This document shows positions 1 to 7,878 of a stretch of DNA of 14,490 nt, piece after piece (positions within the stretch are counted from its first letter, which is position 1; each line of letters starts with the position of its first letter). Both the position numbers and the translations under genes were made by a program. The DNA is from Hemicentrotus pulcherrimus (taxonomy: Eukaryota > Echinodermata > Echinoidea > Camarodonta > Strongylocentrotidae), in the NCBI GenBank assembly GCA_003118195.1, contig BEXV01003282.1, positions 30,411 through 44,900 on the forward strand, read 5' to 3'. The notes beneath the pieces are model-generated. The model was not told the origin of the DNA. It saw only the letters and a program-made list of their open reading frames with translations, and ran no database searches.

Positions 1-127
1 AACCCCCCAAGGACAAATTACCCCCCGAGGACAATAACCTCCGGAAAACTACCCTCTGGAGGACAACTACCCCCTAGGATAATAACCCCCGAGGACGACT
101 ATCCCCCTCCCCCTCGAGGACAATCAG
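1..127. repeat. C-rich minisatellite, about six ~20-bp units
   Basis: Imperfect tandem units of roughly 20-22 bp, with a core like GAGGACAAnTACCCCC, fill the first 127 bases. Units differ by small substitutions and by C-run length, so this is a decayed minisatellite that is probably cut by the window edge. A single unit in the opposite orientation lies at 985-1002. No coding role is seen. Confidence 0.85.
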
Positions 128-1437
128 GATTCAATAGCAAAAGACGATCTGACACATTGAGAGATGTTGTGAAGGCTACGAGCCAATAAAATCCCGTGCA
201 TGAACCCACATTCGTTTAAATACTTGCGCGTGATCTTCCTCATTACTACACATTTTCCTTTTACTATAATGTATGCAACACCAGTGTGGTTGCTGTTTTT
301 TACGAAGGATGTAAGTTTCAGGGAATTGTCCAGCGCGTCTCAAAATGCATACAAATACATATCTGTTGAGCAGCGTTGTTTCAACTTTTTGTTAGACACA
401 GTGCTCTCTTAAGAAATAAAAAGTTTTGCCCAATCTAAAATTCTTCACAAAATATTTTTTTGCATCACTCTGACACTCGTCTAGTGTTATGTGCACACAT
501 ATGGGCACATTTGTTTCTTAATTTAGTGAACGAGCAAAAAAAGAAGAAAAAAAAGAAGACATTTTCAAAATGGTAAAACAAAATGTTAAAACAAAATGTT
601 GTAATCAACACACTAGATCAGATTTAAAATACTGTATGCGGGCACCCCTCCGCCGAATGCATACGAATATAAAGTGATATGTTCGGTCATGACCTTGATA
701 CACGAATATGAGGGTATTCGGGCCTCTCGTTGCCTTGATTTATTATGTTTATAAATGTAATGAGTGTGCTAACAATGTAAATTCGAAATAAAAGATATAT
801 ATTCACAAAATATTGTCAGCGAGCTAGGAAGAAAGATTCTTTATTAATTGTTACATTTTATTTCTCATGAAAATAAATACTCTTACCGTTTCTGACATTT
901 GTTTTTTACAAAATCAACGTTTTCCTAAAAAAATGTTGTTATGTAACTAACATTCTCTTGCTGCAACCCAGTTGAAAAACGCTGCTCGGGGGTAATTGTC
1001 CTAGAACCACATAGATCTATACCGAATTCACAAAAAACGACAACAAATTCTTTAATACCTTATTTTTTTTTAATAAGTAAAGCTAGGCTAAAAATCAATA
1101 TTTTTTTTACACGCAAACCAATGGAGATTTAAGCAAAATTTAACCATGCGGCCCTTTACCTGGTGCAACGGGCATCTTTCTCGTTTATTATTGATCGTAT
1201 GGCGGGCATGGCTAAAATCAGGACTCGAATTTCGACCAATCAGATGAATAGATTTGTTCAACATAAAAAAGAGAGGTACATAATTTGTATATAATTTCTT
1301 TTGCTTATACACCTGTACATTCTTTTTCATATAAATGCTTTAGGCGCGGGCAGGAATATAAGTGCCCCTTGAACAAATTTGTTTGCTATGGCACAGTTCT
1401 ACCCCTCGCAAATAAGTATGCGTCATGGATCTTACTG
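128..1437. other. Non-coding stretch, no gene recognised
   Basis: AT-rich sequence with A and T runs (for example 537-556 and 1063-1075). The open frames here are short (65-80 codons), have no recognisable motif and no splice context, and look like chance. One inverted copy of the minisatellite unit sits at 985-1002. If the kinase exon's gene runs leftwards, this is intron or 3' flank of that gene; no catalytic-loop or DFG-like coding was found on the minus strand. Confidence 0.6.
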
Positions 1438-2052
1438 TTAAAGGTACTATGTCCCTTTTGCAGCCAACCTCAAATTATGTAAAACTTTGCAGGAATTATG
1501 AATATGTCATGTATGTCCTATCTGTGAAATTTGAACGTTAGCAGTGTCTTGACCCATTGCTTACTGGAACCTGGTGGTCCTTGTGTTAAGCCTATGGGAA
1601 TTACATAATTTAGTAGCCAACGGGTTAATATTCAAATTACGCACGAAAACCCGTTTACTTGCTAGACTTCACTGTCAGACACTATTGAGTGACTGACTGG
1701 CTGTTTTTCCTATTTGGTAATAACATACATAAAATGAGCTGTAAAGGATACATGAGCATTTGTCTACTTCAATAACCCACGTCTTGTGATGGCAAAAATT
1801 AAACTGATTGAATCTTTGAGCAGCATAAACCGTATGATAATTCGGTTCAATGGTCTGAAAATCAAGACTATTACTTATTGGCTCTATAGCTCCTAAGTCG
1901 ATTTGACAACTGATAGTTGCTATTTTCCCACTTGAAGACATTTTCAAGCCCAACCTTTTTTAGGGAAGTTCTAAATTAGTATTATCTTTCAAATGCCGTG
2001 GGAATTTAACCTTTTCAATTTTTGGCCTGCAAATGGGACATAGTACCTTTAA
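1438..2052. mobile_element. MITE-like element with TTAA duplications
   Basis: The left terminal repeat is 1442-1463 and the right one is 2027-2048. They are reverse complements over 22 bases with one mismatch, beginning AGGTACTATGTCCC. Each is flanked directly by TTAA (1438-1441 and 2049-2052), the usual piggyBac target duplication. The 607-bp body has no transposase; the 92-codon minus frame at 1675-1953 shows no known motif. This fits a non-autonomous element mobilised in trans. Assignment to piggyBac rests only on TTAA and is tentative; the repeat-plus-duplication structure itself is clear. Confidence 0.75.
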
Positions 2053-2056
2053 AAGG

Positions 2057-2232
2057 AGGTGCAATAAGCTCAATCCGTAGAGCAGTGGCCTCGTAATCCG
2101 GTGACCCGGGTTCGAAACCAAGTCGATGCGCTAGTGCTCTTTGATAAGGCATTAATCCTCAATACCAGGTCCCTCGGGAAGGACCTTAAGCCGTCGCACA
2201 TTGGGCCAGGGAGGAACCAAACTGCGCCAAAA
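2057..2232 (+). repeat. tRNA-derived SINE-like fragment
   Basis: A pol III type internal promoter can be read. There is a D-arm-like GCTC/GAGC pair at 2068-2071 and 2080-2083 within a degenerate A box, and an exact B box GGTTCGAAACC at 2109-2119, at tRNA-like spacing. The anticodon and T stems pair poorly, so this is not a working tRNA. The body after 2120 is unrelated to tRNA and runs into a segment (2196-2232) that recurs inverted at 3054-3092. The family is not identified. Confidence 0.6.
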
Positions 2233-3092
2233 CTAATTTATGGGGATTTATTTGTTATAAATCCAGAGGGAATGTTTTGATTTCTATGGATTTTCGCTCA
2301 AATGTTATTACCAACATTTTCTCTGATATCTAAGCTCTAAGTTGATACCAGATTTGGCTGCCCGATTGTGCCCGTTATTATGTTAGAGCGATTTTCCTCG
2401 CAACATTGCCCAGAGAAATGTGTTTATTTTGGTCCGCGGTGTCAGATCAAGTGTCACGCGCCCCTACGCGCCCCTACGCGCCGTGATTTATAAACGCGAA
2501 TCCTTCATGATTCAGCCGCGGACCCCCAAAACACACATTTTTCGGGGCAATTTGGCAAGGAAATTCGGCTCTAACATAACAACAGGCAAGATCGGGCAGC
2601 CAAATTTGGTATCAACGTAAAGATTAGACATCAGACAAAATGATGGTATTAACATTTAAGCGGTACTCTACGGAGTACAACATGTTCTCTGGATTTATTA
2701 CAAAAACATAGATAATTAGTCAATTTTTCAGTGAATTATCCTATAATATATCATTAAGATTGTGTTTCTATTAATTTCAACCCATTCATGCAACAAAATG
2801 AACTATCAGGAATATGTGAGAGCAATTTCATATCAATAACTTGAGAACTTCATGTTAAATTGAAAGATTTGTGAAACAAGTCACTTTTGCACTAAAACTG
2901 TGAATATGTAGACTTTTGCTGTTTGAGGGAGTCAATTTATACCCTTATTGCGCTTACCGGAATTAAATATTTTACTGAGGTATTCCTCAATGTATTACCT
3001 TTCCACTGGGCAAGAAAAAAAATGAAGAAAATAGATCACCAAAAATGAGTTTTCGCGCACTTTGGTTCCTCCCTGGCCCACTGTGCGTCGGT
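2196..3092. repeat. Outer inverted repeat flanking a palindrome
   Basis: The stretch 2196-2255 is repeated in reverse complement at about 3030-3092. The shared core includes GGGCCAGGGAGGAACCAAA followed by a CTGCGC/GTGCGC-like block. The left side lacks about 320 bases that are present between the outer and inner arms on the right (about 2710-3030). The structure is therefore an asymmetric fold-back element with a deletion in one arm, or two nested insertions. No coding sequence is recognised inside. Confidence 0.65.
2257..2698. repeat. Large imperfect palindrome (~190-bp arms)
   Basis: The left arm (2257 to about 2450) and right arm (about 2505 to 2698) are reverse complements centred near 2478. 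Matched anchors are ATAAATCCAGAG 2257-2268 with CTCTGGATTTAT 2687-2698, GTTGATACC 2341-2349 with GGTATCAAC 2608-2616, and GGTCCGCGG 2431-2439 with CCGCGGACC 2516-2524. The centre holds tandem CCCCTACGCG units (2461-2480) and is much more GC-rich than its surroundings. It could form a cruciform in DNA or a long hairpin in RNA. Confidence 0.85.
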
Positions 3093-3165
3093 CCTATGGT
3101 TGCTTACTAATGAGCATTTATGCTTTCTTAGCAATCAGTTCAAATAACCACTACTATTCACTTAC

Positions 3166-3343
3166 GCATTCATTTTAATCTCCCTTTCAAGCGACTTAGT
3201 CATGGATTTCTCAACCTTCTCCACACGTTTCACAGCCACTCGCTTGCCCTTCCATTTGCCCTCGTAAACTATTCCATATCCTCCAGATGAAATGCATCTT
3301 GACTTTTCTACTGAGTATTGCGAAAGATCGACTCTCTCAATTT
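3166..3343 (-). CDS. Protein kinase exon (N-lobe: glycine loop, VAVK lysine)
   Basis: A 178-nt internal exon encoding about 59 residues of a eukaryotic protein kinase N-lobe. Visible are the glycine-rich loop (ISSGGYGIVYEG, first glycine replaced by serine), the strand-3 motif VAVKRV with the ATP-binding lysine, and EREIKMNA, which would be the start of helix C with its conserved glutamate. On the minus strand the exon is preceded by a good acceptor (ttacattttccag, AG at 3345-3344) and followed by GTAAGT (3165-3160). It starts needing two bases of a codon (incoming phase 1) and leaves in phase 2. The ATG at 3371 lies in the intron, so it is not a start. The rest of the kinase was not found in 1-3160 and must lie beyond the left edge, unless this is an orphan exon. 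The subfamily is not identified. Confidence 0.8.
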
Positions 3344-3661
3344 CTGGAAAATGTAAGGGTTGTTGACACATTTATTAAAATTTAGTAGACGATAGGCAGG
3401 TGGTGGTAGCAAAATCATTGTGATAACATGTTAAAATGTCCAAGCCTCTTCGACGGAAACCACTGGAGATATATATTAGAAAGTGTCAAAAGCATGCTAT
3501 GTTATTGGTAGTTTGAGACCCGATATATTCTAATAATTGTGTTTTATGTAAAAACAACATAAAAGTAAGCCTACTCTCCCCCATTAAGAAACGTATGAAT
3601 TCACATATTGCCGACATGATATGGATATGACTGTCTCTCACTCTGTACACTAGAGGCTATA

Positions 3662-4249
3662 TTGTCATTAATGCAAGCTCATTCAAATAACCTCTGACTG
3701 ACGTTCAAGTATAAATCACATAAGAACCGCAGGCAATGTCCCTCCTAGGAAAATTTATTTGCTCAAAACTTTGCAGTTGAGACATTATAAGGAGTTGCTC
3801 GGGGACCTTCCTTTTGTGTGTGTGTTCATTTCTACCCTGACAAATTACTCTATATCACGAAATATTTACCATACTACGGCCAAACATTCCCACTCGAGAT
3901 ATTTTTCATTCAATTTTTTTTTTAAACTTTTTTTTTTGTAAGCGATCTCCAAGTTTCTCGACCTTTTCTGTTACTGGTCATGCAAAAGATTAACGTATAG
4001 TGCTTAAATCTCATTCGACCCGTAATTCTTTTACGAAAAGTTGATCTTAACCTTTTTTAGAAGTAGATTGCTGGACAGGTTGACGCACATAAGCTGCTTG
4101 TGTCGTGTTGTTTGGGTCAGGTTTTGTCGTGTTAGGTGTCGGAGACGAGATACTGCTCTCGCGGAAAGGAAATGCCATGTCTTCTTCAATAACATGTGTT
4201 GGTACTGATGCGAACGTTGGAGCAAAACGTTTGTCTGGATAAGAAACAA
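3662..4249. repeat. 588-bp tract identical to 8176-8763
   Basis: Read base by base at an offset of 4514, no difference was found between 3662-4249 and 8176-8763, including two runs of ten T. The bases just outside differ (3661 A against 8175 G; 4250 G against 8764 A), and flanking homology is clearly lower. The tract covers the 3' part of the candidate terminal exon and its poly(A) signal region. Confidence 0.85.
3754..3759 (-). promoter_or_regulatory. Poly(A) signal AATAAA (unit A)
   Basis: TTTATT on the plus strand gives a canonical AATAAA on the minus strand, about 290 bases after the stop of the candidate terminal exon. The same signal exists in unit B at 8268-8273. It supports a 3' end here but could be chance in AT-rich DNA. 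Confidence 0.4.
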
Positions 4250-4318
4250 GTAGGAAATCATCATTCATGGTTGAATCGTTACGTATATTTAGTCCATTTT
4301 CTATTTTAATAAATGAAC
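4047..4318 (-). CDS. Candidate 3'-terminal coding exon (unit A copy)
   Basis: On the minus strand an acceptor-like site (ttttttaaattaacag, AG at 4320-4319) is followed by an open frame of 89 complete codons to a stop at 4049-4047. The product begins SFIKIENGLNIRNDS and ends QSTSKKG. It is hydrophilic and rich in Ser, Thr, Pro and Asn, like a disordered or cytoplasmic tail; no domain is recognised. The exon contributes two bases to its first codon (incoming phase 1), which fits the phase-1 donor of the NACHT exon at 12087 (G plus GT gives Gly). An AATAAA lies about 290 bases downstream (3759-3754). The continuous frame back to an ATG at 4358 runs through a lysine-coding A-rich stretch that looks like intron. 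Alternative: chance open frame inside a repeat. Confidence 0.45.
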
Positions 4319-4544
4319 CTGTTAATTTAAAAAACAGTTTTTTTTTCTTTCTTTTCACATAAAGTAAATAATAGCTAACGTACGATTAACCCGGCAGCCC
4401 AGAGCACATTGATCATAAAAAAGAAGTACTAATATCTGAGTATTGGAACATTAGGGGAAACACCTAGGATATTGAAATGTGGACGTCTGTCAGAGTCCCT
4501 CTGCTGCATGTGGCCTCTGGGGCCTGTTGAGAGGGGCCCAAAAA

Positions 4545-5092
4545 ATGCATCTGATCAAACGAACAAGGTATCTCTTGAAACCAGTGTTAACTACATTAAA
4601 TGCACGAATTCCACAGAGCACTGAATGGCCCATGCCAAATAAATTTTCTGCTGCTAAGGGCCCGCCAGACGCCCAAAAAGGGGTCCCCAAAAAACATTTG
4701 ATCAAATAAACGAGGTACCACTTGAAACCAGTGTTAACTAAATGAATGAATTCCACAGAGCACCGTTTCAAGTGGTTTCAAGTGGTTCCTCCTTCATGTT
4801 GATCATGGCCCATTTGGGGCTCACTGTTTAGGTGTGTCTGTGGGCCCCCTCTGCAGCAGTTAATTTGTCTGACATGGGCCATTCAGTGCTCTGTGGCATT
4901 CATGCATTTAGTTAACATTGGTTTCAAGTGGTACCTCATTCGTTTGATCAAATTCATTTTCAGGGGCCCCCTTTTGGGGCGTCTGGCGGGCCCTTGGCAG
5001 CAGAAATGTTGTTTGGCATGGGCCATTTAGTGCTCTGTGGCATTCATGCATTTAGTTAACATTGGTTTCAAGTGGTACCTCGTTCGTGTGAT
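4545..5092. repeat. ~150-bp monomers, tandem and inverted (unit A left arm)
   Basis: A monomer of about 149 bases (features: GATCAAACGAAC, ACTTGAAACCAGTGTTAACT, CACAGAGCACTGAATGGCC, a GGGCCC block and GACGCCCAAAAAGG) occurs at 4545-4693. It is followed by a partial copy at 4694-4764 and then by inverted copies at about 4869-4975 and 4976-5092. The spacer (4765-4868) includes a doubled TTTCAAGTGG. Further copies are at 7731-7878, 9058-9285 and 10700-10848. Confidence 0.75.
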
Positions 5093-5115
5093 ATATGGAA
5101 ACGTTGTATCATCCG

Positions 5116-5850
5116 CTCAATCTGACTTGCGTGCATAGAACAAATAAACATTTTCCAATGAAAAGGTGAAGTTTTCTAAAATCTGCGTTTCTTTCCAGCA
5201 TTGGGGTGCCCAGAAGTCACTCGGGTAACATTTCATAAAGTGTAATATAAACAGACCATTTGCACATTTTTCTGTACTTTTGTCGGAAAATATATATATC
5301 CAGCACAATGTCGTCCCTTTTTGCGTTAGAGAAGAGCAAATAGCGAGTTTCAATCACACTTTGGTCGCTCTCGCAAGTTCTCACTCGTTTCACTGTGGTC
5401 AAGCGATTTTGGGGCAAGCGGTTAATGAAAAATACTAATGGTCAGCTTTTTTCTGGTATTAAACTTGTTTTGATTGATTGTATAATTTTTCTGGAACAAA
5501 GGAAACAAATGGATTGACAAATAACTTGTCAGCGTCTGAATTAACCTTTTGACCTTGAATTCCCTGATGCAAGCGCACATAAACAGGTTCTAATGACGTC
5601 ATCTTCGCTAAATTGGTGTTTTTTATCGTAACATGCTACACTTTCACAATGTTATACATCTTTTTTGTAGAATTTTATTCTTAAGTTTTAACATATTTTG
5701 TCAGATATCACTGTAGTTTTTATTTTTATTTCAAAATAAGAGCCCTTTTCATGTTTTAATTTACTGGATCGTACCATTAAAGTCGCAGGGTAAAAAGATG
5801 TATTTTCCAACCGCGCAAAATTTAATTTACGTTCCGACATTTTGTTAAAT
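5116..5850 (+). repeat. Internal segment X, first copy in unit A
   Basis: Shares its start (CTCAATCTGACTT) and its end (GTTCCGACATTTTGTTAAAT) with 9519-10240 in unit B. It contains an 8-bp CRE-like palindrome TGACGTCA near 5594. It is interrupted at its right end by the LINE insert. No coding function is seen. Confidence 0.8.
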
Positions 5851-6554
5851 AATAATAATAATAATAAGACAGTTCTTATAGAGCGCGACATACCTTTGAA
5901 AAAGGTCTCAGTGCGCTTAAATGAAAGATGACAGAGCTTTGAAAGAAGAAAAGTTATTGTTGTTTAAAAAGGTGGGTTTTAAGTAATGTTTTGAAACGTC
6001 CAACAGAATCGGCAGCTCTAAGTGTAGATGGTAAATTATTCCAAAGCTCTGGAGCGGCACACGAAAAGCTGCGATTACCGTAATTCTTTGTTTTTGCAGA
6101 GGGTACAACAAAAAGGTCTTTTTTACTGGATCTCAAAGCTCTACTTGGTACATATATTTTAAGGAGATCACATAGATAAGATGGAGCCATAGTATGAAAA
6201 CACAAGAATGCAAGTAGTAAGATTTTGAATTTGATACGTGATTTGATTGGAAGCCAATGAAGAGCTTTGAGGACCAATGAGATGTGTTCATGTCTCTTGG
6301 TCCTCGAAACCAATCTTGCTGCTGAATTCTGAATGACCTGAAGCTTGTGAATTTGCGATTCTGGAAGTCCATATAACAAACTATTACAATAGTCTAAATG
6401 ACACATGACAAATGCATGAACTAGTCGTTCTGTTGTAGCTTTGTTCAAATAAGGCCTAATTCTGCCAATTTTGTGTAGTGCAAACGAGGCAGATCGACAT
6501 TTTGCACTCACGTAAGCATGCATTGTTAGTTGATTGTCAAACAGAATTGTTTCG
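5851..6554 (-). mobile_element. 5'-truncated non-LTR retrotransposon (CR1/L2-like)
   Basis: About 704 bp in minus orientation. The 3' end is an (AAT)n run on the plus strand (5851-5867), preceded on the element's sense strand by GCACTGAGACC and CGCGCTCTATAAGAAC motifs, which I recognise as a common LINE 3'-tail style in cnidarian genomes. The coding part is the C-terminal region of a reverse transcriptase polyprotein. The 5' end is truncated where repeat X resumes. Clade assignment is by style only. Confidence 0.8.
5954..6553 (-). pseudogene. Reverse transcriptase C-terminal fragment
   Basis: About 199 codons without a stop. They carry the thumb/C-terminal signature of CR1/L2-type LINE reverse transcriptases: HAFVMCHLDYCNSLLYGLP, then LQVIQNSAARLV, HISLVLKALHWLPIKSRIKFK, and a terminal GRFKTLLKTHLFKQQ. 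The catalytic FxDD-type motif, fingers, palm and endonuclease are missing because of 5' truncation, so it cannot act alone. The open frame extends upstream to an ATG at 6631, but those first ~26 codons are read from repeat X and are not retrotransposon. The uninterrupted frame suggests a fairly recent insertion. Confidence 0.85.
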
Positions 6555-7122
6555 TTTTGTCGGAACAAAATATTTATCCAGCACAATGTCGTCCCTTTTT
6601 GCGTTGGAGAAGAGCAAATAGCGAGTTTCATTCACACTTTGGCCCCTCTCGCAAGTTCTCACTCGTTTCACTGTGGTCAAGCGTCTTTTGGGCAAGCGGT
6701 TAATGCAAAATACTAATGATCAGCTTTCTTCTTGTATTTAACTTGTTTTGATTGATTGTATAATTTTTCCGGAATAAAGGAAACAAAAAGGCTTGACCAA
6801 TAACTTATCAGCGTCTGAATTTACCTTTGACCTTGAATTCTCTGATGTAAGCGCACTTAATTATGTTCTAATGACGTCATCTTCGCTAAATTGGTGTCTT
6901 TTATCGTATCATGCTACACTTACACAATGTTTATATATCTGTTTTTTAATTATTAAGATATAACATATTTTGTGAGATATCACTGAAGTTTGTAGTTTTA
7001 TTTTGAAATAAGAGCCATTTTGCTGTTATAATTTACTGGATCGTACCATTAAATTCGCAGGGTAAAAAGATGCATTTTTCCACCGCCCAAAATTTAATTT
7101 ACGTTCCAACATTCTGTCAAAT
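6555..7122 (+). repeat. Internal segment X, second copy in unit A
   Basis: Aligns with 5278-5850 (from TTTTGTCGGAA to the GTnAAAT end) at roughly 88-90% identity by eye, and continues into the Y part of the unit (ATGGGTTCGTG…) as unit B does at 10240. It includes the same TGACGTCA palindrome near 6870. Copies 5278-5850 and 6555-7122 directly flank the LINE. Confidence 0.8.
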
Positions 7123-7171
7123 GGGTTCGTGTTGTTATTAATCCAATGTTTTCTGCTGCAACAAATGGCAA

Positions 7172-7476
7172 CATGCGGAGTTGTTTATCAACCAATAAAT
7201 TATTCAAATTCATGGATGCTTTCTTCCCAGGTGTTTGTGTTGTTAAAGCATTGCATTCATCTGCTATCAATTTTGTACTCCAATTGACAGAACGCAAATT
7301 ACATTTTGGTTTTATAGTTTCATGCGGAGTCGTTTATCAACTAAACATGAATGTGTTTAAATTCATGAATGCTTCCTTCCCAGGTGTTTGTGGTGTTTAT
7401 GCATTTCATTCTCCTGTTATTATTCTTTGTACTCAAATTAAAAAAATACAAAATGCATTTTGGTTTTATAGTTTCA
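7172..7476 (+). repeat. ~149-bp direct tandem duplication
   Basis: Two units start at CATGCGGAGTnGTTTATCAA (7172 and 7321). Each contains a TTCATGnATGCTTnCTTCCCAG block and ends with CATTTTGGTTTTATAGTTTCAT. Unit B has only one such unit (about 10291-10453), so the duplication is specific to unit A. The 112-codon plus frame across it reflects the repeat. Confidence 0.75.
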
Positions 7477-7730
7477 TTCAATAAGTAAGTCAATAAAAGA
7501 GTATGTTCTGCACACACACACAACAAAAAACACAATGTGTATCCCTACTGTACAATGTAATACGTCCACTCATTTAGTAATAGTTTATTTACCCATTCAC
7601 ATAATTGAACTCCCTGCCCGGTGAAGACAGTGGCCCGTGACCCCTGAGCACTCAACACTGTGTGGGTGTCAGTTTGTGGTCAAATTCTTTTATGAGACAA
7701 ATCCAAGCAAACGTTTCCATATGCAAATGC

Positions 7731-7878
7731 ATTTTTAGGGGGCCCCCTTTTTGGGCGTCTGTCGGGCCCTTAGCAGCAGAAATTTTGTCTGGCATGGGCT
7801 ATGCAGTGCTCTGTGGCATTCATGCATTTAGTTTACACTGGTTTCAAGTGGTACCTCGTTCGTTTGATCAGATGCATT
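7731..7878 (+). repeat. ~150-bp monomer in unit A right arm
   Basis: Reverse-complement relative of the monomer at 4545-4693, containing GGGCCCTTAGCAGCAGAAAT, GCAGTGCTCTGTGGCATTCA and GGTACCTCGTTCGTTTGATC. It forms part of the right inverted arm of the element. Open frames across it on both strands are by-products of the repeat. Confidence 0.75.

Noticed and set aside
1..127. CRISPR-like array
   Set aside because: Units are contiguous with no unique spacers and are imperfect. The window is clearly eukaryotic, so this is a minisatellite.
200..412. A 70-codon plus-strand frame as a small membrane protein gene
   Set aside because: The hydrophobic stretch is typical of T-rich DNA. There is no splice, promoter or homology support, and frames of this length are expected by chance here.
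2057..2135. A functional tRNA gene, because of the exact B box and D-arm-like pair
   Set aside because: The anticodon and T stems do not pair properly, no acceptor stem could be formed, and the sequence continues into a repeat body. A tRNA-derived SINE head is the better reading.
4479..4771. Overlapping frames on both strands (76 and 93 codons), with relatives at 7662-8031, 8944-9317 and 10740-11001
   Set aside because: All lie within the ~150-bp monomers and inverted arms. Their mutual similarity comes from the DNA repeat, and frames on both strands are equally open.
6554..6631. The N-terminal ~26 codons of the 225-codon reverse transcriptase frame as genuine enzyme sequence
   Set aside because: These bases align with segment X (5278 onwards) and with unit B, so the frame simply runs out of the LINE into flanking repeat.
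7146..7484. A 112-codon plus-strand frame with internal repetition as a repeat protein
   Set aside because: The repetition is the unit A-specific 149-bp DNA duplication; unit B's counterpart is shorter and interrupted. No motif was recognised.
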